Shown in pieces: positions 33,594 through 42,079 of a DNA stretch of 45,115 nucleotides. Each line of letters starts with the position of its first letter. Within the stretch, counting starts at the first letter, position 1. This DNA is from JACVRN01 sp035276685 (GTDB lineage Bacteria; Acidobacteriota; Blastocatellia; Pyrinomonadales; Pyrinomonadaceae), in NCBI GenBank assembly GCA_035276685.1, contig DATELK010000002.1, forward strand, positions 1 through 45,115, in the 5' to 3' direction. The notes under the pieces were generated by a model, which was given only the letters and a program-made list of their open reading frames with translations, did no database searches and was not told the origin of the DNA. The position numbers and the translations under genes are program-made.

Positions 33594-34955
33594 TTATGAG
33601 AATAGAAAGGCGCGCAGGAGTCCTATGAGGCCGCCCGCTATGACTACCCAAAGCACGTCTAGCTTGAAGCGGTAGAGCGCCGTGAAGCTTAAGAGCCCGA
33701 GCGCGGCCGCGAACCAGTTTATCCCACCACGGAAGCCTGTGGGCCAGATGACGGCAGCGCCGAAGACCAGCGCCAGGTTAAGAATCACTCCGACGACCGC
33801 AGCCGTGATGCCTGAGAGCGCTCCCGTCAGGTGGCGGTTCCCGCGCAGCACCTCTATGTAAGGCGCGCCTATGAAGATGAAGAGGAAGCAGGGCAGGAAA
33901 GTGGTGTAGGTAGTGATGAGCGCGCCCGCCACGGCGCTCGTCACAGGCTGCATGCCCTGCGGGTTGTTCCACCCTGCCATGAAGCCTATGAATTGCAGCA
34001 CCATGATGAGAGGCCCCGGAGTCGTCTCGGCCAGCGCGAGGCCGTCCACGGCCTGCGCGTGAGTGAGCCAGCCTCGCGCGCCCGTCACTACCTGCGTCAC
34101 GTAAGCCAGCACGGCGTAGGCTCCGCCGAAGGTGACTAAAGCCGCCTTAGTGAAGAAGAGATACTCTTCTGCGTGAAGGCTCGCGCGCCCGCGCCATGCA
34201 ATGATAAGCAGGAAGGGAAGCGCCCAAAGCCCAAGGCCCACGACCAGCACTCTTAAGCTTCTCCATCGCGAGGGCCGTGTGTGCGGCGGCGGAGGCGCGT
34301 GGTCGTCTATTATGGTCGGCAGAGCCTGCTCTTCATCAACCTTGCGCGCCTTTCCTGTACCTTTCCCCTCTTGCGCGAAGGTCTCTGGACGAAGCCTTAC
34401 GCCGAGAAGACCTATGACGCCAGCCGCGAGGATTATCAGGGGAAAGGGAACGTGCAGAAAATATATGCCGACAAACGCGAGCGCGGCGATGATGAAATGC
34501 GCTGCGCCCTTGAGAGCGCGGCCGCCGATTTTCAGGACTGCTTCGACGACTATGGCTACGACCACTGGCTTGAAGCCTGAGAGCACGCCCATGACCGCCT
34601 GCACGTTGCCGTAAGCCGCGTAGACGTAAGAGAGCAGAAGCAGCACCAGTATGGAAGGGATGACGAAGAAAGCTCCGGCTACGATGCCTCCCCAGGTGCG
34701 ATGCAGCAGCCAGCCTACGTAAATCGCAAGCTGTGTGGCTTCGGGGCCGGGCAGCAGCATGCAGTAGTTCAGGGCGTGAAGGAAACGGTCTTCGGAAATC
34801 CAGCGCCTGCGCTCGACAAGCTCCCTGTGCATGATGGCAATCTGGCCTGCGGGGCCGCCGAAGGAGATGAAGCCGAGCTTGACCCAGAACCTGAACGCCT
34901 CGCGGAAAGAGACCGTGCGCGCGGGCTGAGACTTGTCCCCACGGGCGGCTTTCAT
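33594..34955 (-). CDS. chrA: Chromate transporter, two-domain ChrA
   Basis: Inner-membrane anion exporter of the CHR family, 453 residues with two homologous CHR halves. The first has GFISFGGPAGQIAIMHRELVE and the typical LLPGPEATQLAIYVGWLLHR. The second has FFTKAALVTFGGAYAVLAYV and ETTPGPLIMVLQFIGFMAGW. A hydrophilic linker (about 195-235) joins them. The start lies 2 bp after the stop of the upstream serine-hydrolase gene, so both are probably on one transcript. Chromate is the named substrate of the family; the true substrate here is not shown. Confidence 0.93.
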   Translation of the reverse strand: MKAARGDKSQPARTVSFREAFRFWVKLGFISFGGPAGQIAIMHRELVERRRWISEDRFLHALNYCMLLPGPEATQLAIYVGWLLHRTWGGIVAGAFFVIPSILVLLLLSYVYAAYGNVQAVMGVLSGFKPVVVAIVVEAVLKIGGRALKGAAHFIIAALAFVGIYFLHVPFPLIILAAGVIGLLGVRLRPETFAQEGKGTGKARKVDEEQALPTIIDDHAPPPPHTRPSRWRSLRVLVVGLGLWALPFLLIIAWRGRASLHAEEYLFFTKAALVTFGGAYAVLAYVTQVVTGARGWLTHAQAVDGLALAETTPGPLIMVLQFIGFMAGWNNPQGMQPVTSAVAGALITTYTTFLPCFLFIFIGAPYIEVLRGNRHLTGALSGITAAVVGVILNLALVFGAAVIWPTGFRGGINWFAAALGLLSFTALYRFKLDVLWVVIAGGLIGLLRAFLFS

Positions 34956-34957
34956 AA

Positions 34958-36079
34958 TCAGGAGAGAGAGCGCGCGGCCATCGAATGAAAGCGGCGGCGC
35001 ACGCTGTTGATGTTGACGAAGGGAAGAGAGCGCGCGGCGTGCGTGCGGTTGGTCAGGAGTAGAAAGATGCGCTCGTTGATTGGGTCAATCCAGCAGCTAG
35101 TGCCTGTGAATCCCGTGTGGCCGAAGCTCTCTTGGGGCAAGTCCGGCCCGGCCGTGGAATCCTTCGTCTCCGCCAGCTGCCACGCGAAAGAGCGAGCCTC
35201 TTCCAGCCCCTCTGTCATGTTCGCGTGAAAGAGCGCGCAGGTCTCTGGCCTCAGAAGCCGCGTGTGGCTAGCCAGAAACTGAGACGCTATGGCGAGCGTC
35301 TCAAGCGCGGTCGAGAAGAGCCCCGCGTGGCCCGCCGCGCCGCCCAGAAAATGAGCGTTGCCGTCATGCACCTCGCCCCAGATTAACTGCTCGCGCCAGC
35401 CCGTGTATGACTCGCCCAGCTTCATCTCGCTGCACATCCCTCGCTCGTACAGGTTGCCGGTCTCGCACGCGGCCGTCTCCGTTTGCAGCGCCAGCTCTGG
35501 ATTAAAGAAGGTGCGGCCGAGCGCGAGCGGCTCGAAGATTTCACGCCGCGCCAGCTCTTTAAGCTCAGCGCCGGAAATCTTTTCGAGCAGTAGGCCGAGC
35601 GTGATGAAGCCAAGGTCGCTATAGCGAACGCGCGTGCCGGGCACAGCCTCAAGCGGCTCGGAGGCAATCACGCGCAGCGTCTCACTTTTGCGCCCGCCGG
35701 TAGTTATGTAGAGAGGCCGCCACGCGGGAAGACCGGACGTGTGCGTCAGGAGATGCCTGACGGTTAAGGCACGCTTGTCCTCCGCATCAAACTCCTGAAG
35801 GTAGCTGCGAACCTCCGCGTCCAGTTGAAGCGCGTTCTTCTCCACGTACCGCGCGGAGAGCAGCCCTGTGACGAGCGGCTTTGTCAGGGAAGCAAGGTCG
35901 TAGATGGTGTCGAGCGCGGCCCGTCGCTCAAGAGGCTCGCGGACGGCGTGGCCCAGCGCGTCACGAAAGCGCACACGCCCGCGCTCTGCCACAAGGTAAA
36001 CGGCGGAAGGGAAGTCGCCCGCCGCTATCCTCTCCGCGAGAAAAGCGGAAATCTCTTCGTTACGCTCGCCTTCAATCAT
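34958..36079 (-). CDS. Beta-lactamase-fold serine hydrolase (class C type)
   Basis: 373-residue protein of the beta-lactamase/transpeptidase-like family. It has Ser64-x-x-Lys67 in ASLTKPLV, the Tyr153 motif YSDLGF, and the third motif HTGFTGTS. LLTHTSGLPAW is typical of the group. No signal peptide is visible (the start MIEGERNEEI is hydrophilic), so a cytoplasmic esterase or peptidase is more likely than a periplasmic beta-lactamase. It is 2 bp upstream of chrA on the same strand. The substrate is unknown. Confidence 0.9.
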   Translation of the reverse strand: MIEGERNEEISAFLAERIAAGDFPSAVYLVAERGRVRFRDALGHAVREPLERRAALDTIYDLASLTKPLVTGLLSARYVEKNALQLDAEVRSYLQEFDAEDKRALTVRHLLTHTSGLPAWRPLYITTGGRKSETLRVIASEPLEAVPGTRVRYSDLGFITLGLLLEKISGAELKELARREIFEPLALGRTFFNPELALQTETAACETGNLYERGMCSEMKLGESYTGWREQLIWGEVHDGNAHFLGGAAGHAGLFSTALETLAIASQFLASHTRLLRPETCALFHANMTEGLEEARSFAWQLAETKDSTAGPDLPQESFGHTGFTGTSCWIDPINERIFLLLTNRTHAARSLPFVNINSVRRRFHSMAARSLS

Positions 36080-36111
36080 GATTTTAAGAGGTCAAGCAGC
36101 GGCCCTTAGTC

Positions 36112-36200
36112 AGTACCGCCTGCGGTAGCGGGCGGTTCTCTAACATCAATCACGAGTCTAGTCTGGATATAACCCGCCCGCTACCGCAGGCGGTTCTGAC
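36112..36200. repeat. R4 MITE-like palindromic repeat, copy 2
   Basis: Arms ACCGCCTGCGGTAGCGGGCGG (36115-36135) and the reverse complement (36174-36194) around a 38-bp centre containing GAGTCTAG. It lies 5 bp downstream of the oxidoreductase stop codon at 36205 on the minus strand. Confidence 0.92.
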
Positions 36201-36204
36201 CTGT

Positions 36205-37194
36205 TCACGTTGGAAGCTTAAAAGATGAAAGGCCCGCTTGTGTGAAATGCTCTTCTATGCGCTCAAGCACGCGAATGGCCAGAGAGAGCGCGCGACGGCC
36301 GTCAGCGCCTGAGACGGGAGACGGCTCGCCTCGCTGTGCTGCCTCAAGAAACGCTTCTATCTCTGCCCTCAGAGGCTCAACGTCTGCAATCTCAAGGTGG
36401 CGCGTGTGAACGCCGGGCCAGAGGCCGCTCGCTTCGGGCGGCGCAAGGCCGCTGATGCCTGCGTAGCGCGTGGCGTAGTCCACGGCCACGTAATCGTGCG
36501 GCTGAAAGAAACGCATCTTGCGAATCTTCTCCATGCCCACGCGAGAGGCAGTGATGTTGGCAACCGCTCCGGTCGCAAACTCAAGGCGCGCGTTCGCCGC
36601 ATCCACTCGATTCGTCAGGATTGGAATGCCTACGGCGCGCACGTCAGTCACCTCCACCTCTTCGCCCACGAGCCACTGAACAATGTCCAGGTCGTGAATC
36701 ATCAGGTCAAGCACCACGTCTATGTCGAGCGAGCGGGCTGTGAACTGGCCCACGCGATGAATCTCGAAGTAGACGGGATTGCGAACGAAGGGATGCAGGG
36801 CCGTGAGCGCAGGGTTAAAGCGCTCCATGTGGCCCACCATGAGGCATGCACGCCCGCTCGCGGCAGCCTCAATCATGCGGTCTGCTTCCGAGAGGTTGCG
36901 CGCGATGGGCTTTTCGACAAGGACGTGTATGCCCGCTTCCAGAAGGCTGCAAGCTATCTCGGCGTGAGACTCCGTGGGCGTGGCGAGGCTGACGGCATCC
37001 ACGCGGCCCACGAGCGTCTTCCAGTCGGGAGTCCATTCGGTCTCTCTCTCGGCTGCGACCGAGCGCGCAGTCTCTTCATCCGTGTCGCAGACGCTTACCA
37101 GCTCGCTCTTTCCCTCACGGGCGAGAGCGGCGTGTATGCGCGCGTGCTGGCGGCCAAGATGGCCCACGCCTATAACGGCTGTTCGTAAAGTCAT
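36205..37194 (-). CDS. Gfo/Idh/MocA-family NAD(P)-dependent oxidoreductase
   Basis: 329-residue sugar or cyclitol dehydrogenase type protein. The N-terminal Rossmann fold has AVIGVGHLGRQHARIHA, the family motif is VLVEKPIAR, and the C-terminal substrate domain has LMIHDLDIVQWLVG. A UDP-sugar or inositol-like substrate is possible. The divergent neighbour is an ArnT-like glycosyltransferase, compatible with envelope sugar work, but this link is only positional. Confidence 0.9.
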   Translation of the reverse strand: MTLRTAVIGVGHLGRQHARIHAALAREGKSELVSVCDTDEETARSVAAERETEWTPDWKTLVGRVDAVSLATPTESHAEIACSLLEAGIHVLVEKPIARNLSEADRMIEAAASGRACLMVGHMERFNPALTALHPFVRNPVYFEIHRVGQFTARSLDIDVVLDLMIHDLDIVQWLVGEEVEVTDVRAVGIPILTNRVDAANARLEFATGAVANITASRVGMEKIRKMRFFQPHDYVAVDYATRYAGISGLAPPEASGLWPGVHTRHLEIADVEPLRAEIEAFLEAAQRGEPSPVSGADGRRALSLAIRVLERIEEHFTQAGLSSFKLPT

Positions 37195-37287
37195 ATGTAG
37201 ATTTGAACATCAGAGCATCTTCGATGATACTCGTCCTACGCAATAAAGTGGCTAACTGAATACTGATTGCTTTTCAGGTGACTATAC

Positions 37288-38976
37288 TTGCAACGATTTG
37301 TCCTTGCCAAGCGAGCGTGGCTCGTCTTCTTCCTGCTGGCTCTGGCCGCTTACCTTTACGGTCTGGGAAATTTCCCCTTCGTAGGGCCTGACGAGCCGCG
37401 TTACGCGCAGGTCGCGCGAGAGATGCTCGCGCGCGGCGACATGGTAACGCCCACGCTCGCCGGGCAGAACTGGTTTGAAAAACCCGCGCTGCCCTACTGG
37501 ACGATGATGGCCTCGTACAAACTATTCGGCGTCGGCGAGGGCTCTGCGCGGCTGAGCTTTGCGTTGATGGGGCTGCTGACTGTGTGCGCGCTTTACTACC
37601 TGGCTTCGCGCACTGAAAGAACTGGTTCTGCTCAAGGAGAGCTTCACTGGCTCTCGCTTTCGTGCGCGGTCGTCGGGGCTTCGAGCGCGGGGCTTCTTCT
37701 ATTTTCGCACGGCGTTAATTTCGACATCCCGCTGACGCTGACGACGACCGTCGCGCTCGCCTGCTTTTTCGCGCAGGAGGTGGAAGAGGATACAGCGAGG
37801 CGGCGGTGGCTGCTCTCCGGCTTCTACTCAGGCGCGGGCGCTTCTCTTCTAGCCAAAGGCCTCATAGGCTTCATCATCACGTTCGGCGTCGTCACCCTTT
37901 ATTACCTGCTGAGACGCGCGTGGCCGCGACGCGAGATTTTTCTGAGCCTCGCGTGGGGCGTGCCGCTTGCGCTTCTCGTAGCCGCCACGTGGTACGCGCC
38001 CGTCATCTATCGTCACGGCTGGGCCTTCGTGGACGAGTTCTTCATACAGCATCACTTCGCGCGCTACACTTCGAACAAGTATCACCACCCGCAGCCCTTC
38101 TACTTTTACCTGCCGGTATTGCTGCTGATGCTCTTGCCGTGGACGCCGTACCTGATAGAGTCTGCGGTCACGGCACGCCGCTGGCGGTTGCGCGAAGCCT
38201 CCGCCCTGAATAAGTGGAGAGCCTTCGGGCTCGCGTGGCTCCTGATGCCCGTCCTCTTTTTCTCTGTCTCAGGGTCGAAGCTGCCCGGCTACATACTGCC
38301 CGCACTGCCCGGCGCTGTGATGCTCGTGGGAGAAAGGCTCGCGCGCACGCTAAGGGGTGAAGGCGGCAGTGCTTCCATCCGAGCCTGCGGCGTGCTCTTA
38401 ATCCTGCTGGCCGTTGGTCTGGGCTTTTACGTCAAACGCGAAGGCTATCCCGTCATGGTGTGCGCCGCAGCAGCCGCGCTGCCTCTGGTGGCGGCCGGAC
38501 TCCTCGCGCTTGTGCTGGCAAAGAGGCGATGGCTGGCGACCGTGTCGATTATGTGCTCGATGTTCCTGGTGATAATCGTGGGCCTCGAATGCGGCATAGA
38601 GAAGATTTCAAGAAGAGTCTCAATCGCGCACGCTTTAAGCCAAGCCTCCGCCCGAGGCTATGGCTCAGCGCCCGTCTACAACCTGCACACGATAGAGAGG
38701 ACTGCGGAATTTTATGCAGCGGGACGACTGCAATACGGCGCGGACGGCGAGCCGCTTCGCTTTGAAGGCGCAACGCAGGCGGAAGAGGCTGCACGCACGA
38801 GCAGTAGCGGCGCTGTGCTTGTCATCGTCCCTTCCGAGTACGCGTCGCAGCTAACCACCTACCCGCCGCTTGAGACGGAAGTCGTGGACGACAACGGCGA
38901 CGTTGCGCTCATAGCCGTGAAGATACGTAAGGCAGATTCAAACAGGGATGGACAGGATGAGCAGGATAAAGAATAA
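37288..38976 (+). CDS. ArnT/PMT-like GT-C glycosyltransferase
   Basis: Membrane glycosyltransferase of 562 residues that uses a polyprenyl-phosphate sugar donor. The first periplasmic loop has the catalytic Asp-Glu in VGPDEPRYAQVAREM, followed by NWFEKPALPYW. About 12 hydrophobic helices follow, with the LLPWTPYL and SGSKLPGYILPALPG segments typical of ArnT-like enzymes. It may modify lipid A or another glycan. The start is TTG at 37288 with CAGGTG upstream. The last about 12 residues (SNRDGQDEQDKE) and the stop are encoded by R1 repeat copy h. Confidence 0.9.
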   Translation: MQRFVLAKRAWLVFFLLALAAYLYGLGNFPFVGPDEPRYAQVAREMLARGDMVTPTLAGQNWFEKPALPYWTMMASYKLFGVGEGSARLSFALMGLLTVCALYYLASRTERTGSAQGELHWLSLSCAVVGASSAGLLLFSHGVNFDIPLTLTTTVALACFFAQEVEEDTARRRWLLSGFYSGAGASLLAKGLIGFIITFGVVTLYYLLRRAWPRREIFLSLAWGVPLALLVAATWYAPVIYRHGWAFVDEFFIQHHFARYTSNKYHHPQPFYFYLPVLLLMLLPWTPYLIESAVTARRWRLREASALNKWRAFGLAWLLMPVLFFSVSGSKLPGYILPALPGAVMLVGERLARTLRGEGGSASIRACGVLLILLAVGLGFYVKREGYPVMVCAAAAALPLVAAGLLALVLAKRRWLATVSIMCSMFLVIIVGLECGIEKISRRVSIAHALSQASARGYGSAPVYNLHTIERTAEFYAAGRLQYGADGEPLRFEGATQAEEAARTSSSGAVLVIVPSEYASQLTTYPPLETEVVDDNGDVALIAVKIRKADSNRDGQDEQDKE

Positions 38977-39021
38977 ATGCTTTCTCTTTTATCCTGTCTA
39001 TCCTGTCTATCCCTGTTAATT
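38937..39021. repeat. R1 inverted repeat, copy h (encodes a protein tail)
   Basis: Left arm from 38937 and right arm ending near 39021. The left arm is translated as the last residues of the glycosyltransferase. The right arm ends 6 bp from the stop codon of the convergent TrpF-like gene at 39028. Confidence 0.95.
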
Positions 39022-39027
39022 TCCTGT

Positions 39028-39693
39028 TCAGCATCTCTCCAATTCAGAGAAGAAGGCGGAGAGCTTCTGCTCGTCCAGGCGTCCGTCGGTTCTGACTCCG
39101 CTGCACACGTCCAGGCCGAAGGGGCCGACCGTCTCGACAGCTTCCCTGACATTCTCTGCGCGCAGGCCGCCCGCCAGAAAGACGGGCACGCCCGACTGCT
39201 CACGAATCCTGCGGCTCGTGGCCCAGTCGTGCCTGCGGCCCGTGCCGCCAAGCTCTTTGACGGCGAGGCGCGGGTTGCCGGAATCGAGGAGTATGGCCTG
39301 TACGTGCGGCGCGACTTGAAGGGCTTCGTCCAGCGCCTCTTCGCCGGAGACGTGTACGACCTGAACGAGAGAGACGCCCGGCATGGCCTCTCGCATCTCC
39401 GCGTAGCTCCCCCGCTCTAACCTATCGACAATCTGAACCGTGTTGACGCCGCATCGTCTCTGCTGCTCTATGATTGCACCTGCGTCCTGAAGAGAGGTGA
39501 GAAGGAAAGAGGCGACGCCGGGCGGAATGTGCGCGGCTATCTCGCGTATCAATTCCTCTTTGATGGGGCCGGGGCCGCTCGGCATCTCCGAGACGAGCCC
39601 GAGCGCGGACGCGCCCATTCGTATAGCCGTCCATGCTTCTTCAAGGCTGGCTATACAACAAATCTTGACTCTGGGCCTGCGGGTCGCTTGCAT
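39028..39693 (-). CDS. TrpF-like phosphoribosylanthranilate isomerase
   Basis: 221-residue beta/alpha-barrel protein resembling TrpF, which isomerises phosphoribosylanthranilate in Trp synthesis. The general-base Cys is present in VKICCIASLEEA, but the usual KICGIT continues as CIAS. The general-acid Asp lies in AILLDSG. The phosphate-binding end is FLAGGLRAENV and FGLDVCSGVRTDG. No trp genes are near and the next gene is an envelope protein. It may be a true TrpF or a paralog with another substrate. Confidence 0.8.
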   Translation of the reverse strand: MQATRRPRVKICCIASLEEAWTAIRMGASALGLVSEMPSGPGPIKEELIREIAAHIPPGVASFLLTSLQDAGAIIEQQRRCGVNTVQIVDRLERGSYAEMREAMPGVSLVQVVHVSGEEALDEALQVAPHVQAILLDSGNPRLAVKELGGTGRRHDWATSRRIREQSGVPVFLAGGLRAENVREAVETVGPFGLDVCSGVRTDGRLDEQKLSAFFSELERC

Positions 39694-39700
39694 CGCGGGA

Positions 39701-41017
39701 CTACTGCTGCGGGTCGGCTTTCGATTGGGCAGTCTCTTCTTCTTGCGCGAGCGGCTCCTCTTCTTCTACGACGGACGGGTCTGGAAGCGCTGCGCCGGGC
39801 GGCACAACCCAGGTTTCAAGAGAAGAAGATTGATACTCCTGCGCATTGCCCGTGAGGACAATCAATCGGTCTCGGCTGATGCCGTACTTCTGCTCAAGGT
39901 CTGACTTCCATTTTTCGACAAGCTGAATCAAGTCCAGCTTGGGCGTCTCGACCTGCGCTTCCTCCGCCTGCGCTGATGCTGCTTCTTCTGCCGTCTCCAC
40001 GACTTCTTCCGCCTGCTCTGCCTCTTCCACTTGCTCTTCGTCTTCCGTCTCTACCTCAAGGCGTATGATGACGCAGGCTTTCATCTGCTCGTCCGCTTTA
40101 AGTATCTCGGCGAAGGCTTCAAAGGCGAGCCGGGAATTGTCCTCGTAAGCGAGCACGTAATCATTAACCGAGACAATCTGCACGGCCTTGTCCGGCCTGG
40201 GCTCCGGCTCCTGCACGGGCGGCACGGGCGGCACGTTGGCTGGCCCTACCCAGAGCTGCACCCTGGCGCTCCCGCTTCTTTTCTCAAGCTGGCGATAGCC
40301 GCCGTAGATGATTTTGATTCTGTCGGCCGCAATCCCCTGACCGCTCTCAAGTCTGCCCGAGACTTCACGGGCCGCGCGACGCCAGGAGCCGGGCGCTGCG
40401 TCCGAAGAGTTGAAGGCGACGACGTAGCAGACCTTATCCGGCTGCTGCCTGAGGGCGTCTGACAGTCCGGCTAAGGGACTGTCGCCGAAGGCGGGCCCTG
40501 TGCCTGCGTCTTCATAGACGGCGTGCAGCGATTCGTCCGTGTTGTACTCCGTAAGGAGGCCCGTGAAAGTCGCTGCCTTGTTGGTGTAAGTTTGCGGCTC
40601 GGGCGGCTCCGCTCCCTCAGGCACAATCCACATCTCCGTGGCAGAGCCGTTCATCTCCTTATAGCGCCCACCGTAAACGGCCTTGAACCGCGCAGGGTCT
40701 ACCCCGCGCGTGTTGACCAGATAGTCCTCGGTGATTCGTAGCCTGCTCTCGCCCGTGCCCGCGCCCTTCCCTTCAGGCCCGTAGACGATGAGATAGCCGG
40801 TAGCCGTCGGCTCTTCCATTAACTGTATGGCGAAGTTGTCGAGGCGTGCTCCGTGGTCGCAGCCGCCAACTCTCTCGAACTCGTCGAACTTGCGCGCCAC
40901 GAGTCCGCCTTTCTCAGAGTCATCCTGCGCCTGCACGACCGTCAGGCCCGCGCACACGAAGAGCATCAGCACGAGAGTCTGAACAGGAAGATGCGTCGCT
41001 CTTAAGAGATGTCTCAT
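39701..41017 (-). CDS. Secreted protein with three GGYRE-type modules
   Basis: Unrecognised 438-residue protein with a signal peptide (about 1-30). Three related modules follow. Module 1 (57-141) has LDNFAIQLMEEPTATGYLIV, YGGRYKEMNG and WIVPEGAEPPEP. Module 2 (about 184-265) has KIIYGGYRQLEKR and LWVGPANVPP. Module 3 (about 297-414) has WVVPPGAALPDP and carries a Glu-rich insert (322-360). The same module ends the lipoprotein at 19006-19683. The OmpA-like order of helix and strand suggests an envelope adaptor, but no known binding motif is seen. It lies 7 bp upstream of the TrpF-like gene. Confidence 0.78.
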   Translation of the reverse strand: MRHLLRATHLPVQTLVLMLFVCAGLTVVQAQDDSEKGGLVARKFDEFERVGGCDHGARLDNFAIQLMEEPTATGYLIVYGPEGKGAGTGESRLRITEDYLVNTRGVDPARFKAVYGGRYKEMNGSATEMWIVPEGAEPPEPQTYTNKAATFTGLLTEYNTDESLHAVYEDAGTGPAFGDSPLAGLSDALRQQPDKVCYVVAFNSSDAAPGSWRRAAREVSGRLESGQGIAADRIKIIYGGYRQLEKRSGSARVQLWVGPANVPPVPPVQEPEPRPDKAVQIVSVNDYVLAYEDNSRLAFEAFAEILKADEQMKACVIIRLEVETEDEEQVEEAEQAEEVVETAEEAASAQAEEAQVETPKLDLIQLVEKWKSDLEQKYGISRDRLIVLTGNAQEYQSSSLETWVVPPGAALPDPSVVEEEEPLAQEEETAQSKADPQQ

Positions 41018-41036
41018 AAAGCTTCTCTTTTACAGT

Positions 41037-42002
41037 TCAGCGACTGACGCGAAGCGCCTTGTCCAGAAAATCTATCACGCGGCGGTCGTAGACTTCTGAC
41101 TGCTCGCCCGTGGCCAGCCGCAGGTTGTAGCCCGAGACAGGAAGCTCCGTCTGCATCTCAACGGTCGTGCCCTGCGGAAAGCAGCGTTGCAGCGCAACCG
41201 TAGAGGCTTGCAGCTGCGGCGTGTCCTTGCTCGCCAGAAGCAGCACCTGCCTGTTCGTCATGGAAGAGGCGGCAGGGCAAGCGGGGTCATTCTTGTACTT
41301 GCCCATGAAGTAGAAGTTCATGCCCGTTCGCGCGAGCCATTGCACGAAGCCGTTGTCCATCCCTGTGCGCTCTCTGACGGCGCTCGTCAGGATGTCGTTC
41401 GGAGAAGCGGGAACCGAATCCAGCACGAGCGCCGTTATGTCCTGCGAGCGCGAGGCGGCCTGCAATCCCGTGTATGCCCCAAGCTCCACGCCGTAGAGGC
41501 CTATGGACGGGCCCACGAGCGGCCTGTCCTGAGAGGTCTTGAGCCCTCGCAGGTAGTCTATAGCGGCCTGCACGTCGTCGGCTTCGGTCGAGCCGAAGGA
41601 CGACCAGTTGACGGGGGGATTAAGGCCGTGGCCGCGCAGGTCGGGCCAGAGGATGGTGAAGTTCGTCGTCTCGTTGAGCTTGACGCCGAGGTTCAGGAGC
41701 CACGAGCGGTCTGCGCCGTAGCGATGAAGAAGTATGACGGCGGGCGCTCCTTCGCCTCCGCGAAGCAGCCAGCCGCGCGAGCGCGTGCCGTCCCTGTTGG
41801 CCCATGACTCTTCCGATGCTTTCAGCCCCGGCCCGCTCAGCTGTGTGAACTTTTCCGGAGTGACCAGATACTCCTGGCGAGGCGGGCGCGTCGCGCCGTA
41901 CACTATCCAGCCCGTGACCGCGACCAGCACAAGCCCCAGCAGCAGCAGGATGGGGAGAAAGGCTTTTAAAATTCTTCTTCCGGTTCTTCTACGAGGTGGC
42001 AT
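41037..42002 (-). CDS. Membrane-anchored alpha/beta hydrolase fold protein, nucleophile apparently lost
   Basis: 321-residue protein with a basic N-terminus and one membrane helix (about 11-33), then an alpha/beta hydrolase fold. It has VILLHRYGADRSW, ILWPDLRGHGLN and the nucleophile-elbow segment IGLYGVELGAYTG. The elbow should be G-x-S-x-G, but residue 173 is Glu (GAG codon at 41484-41486). The C-terminal segment GEQSEVYDRRVIDFL lacks the usual catalytic His. It is probably a non-catalytic member. It lies 20 bp upstream of the three-module protein. Confidence 0.83.
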   Translation of the reverse strand: MPPRRRTGRRILKAFLPILLLLGLVLVAVTGWIVYGATRPPRQEYLVTPEKFTQLSGPGLKASEESWANRDGTRSRGWLLRGGEGAPAVILLHRYGADRSWLLNLGVKLNETTNFTILWPDLRGHGLNPPVNWSSFGSTEADDVQAAIDYLRGLKTSQDRPLVGPSIGLYGVELGAYTGLQAASRSQDITALVLDSVPASPNDILTSAVRERTGMDNGFVQWLARTGMNFYFMGKYKNDPACPAASSMTNRQVLLLASKDTPQLQASTVALQRCFPQGTTVEMQTELPVSGYNLRLATGEQSEVYDRRVIDFLDKALRVSR

Positions 42003-42079
42003 CTGTCCTCATCGTGGCTAAACGGATATATGAAGACTTAAAGATTTACGCTTTGACCGGAGCATCATACATTCCGCCC

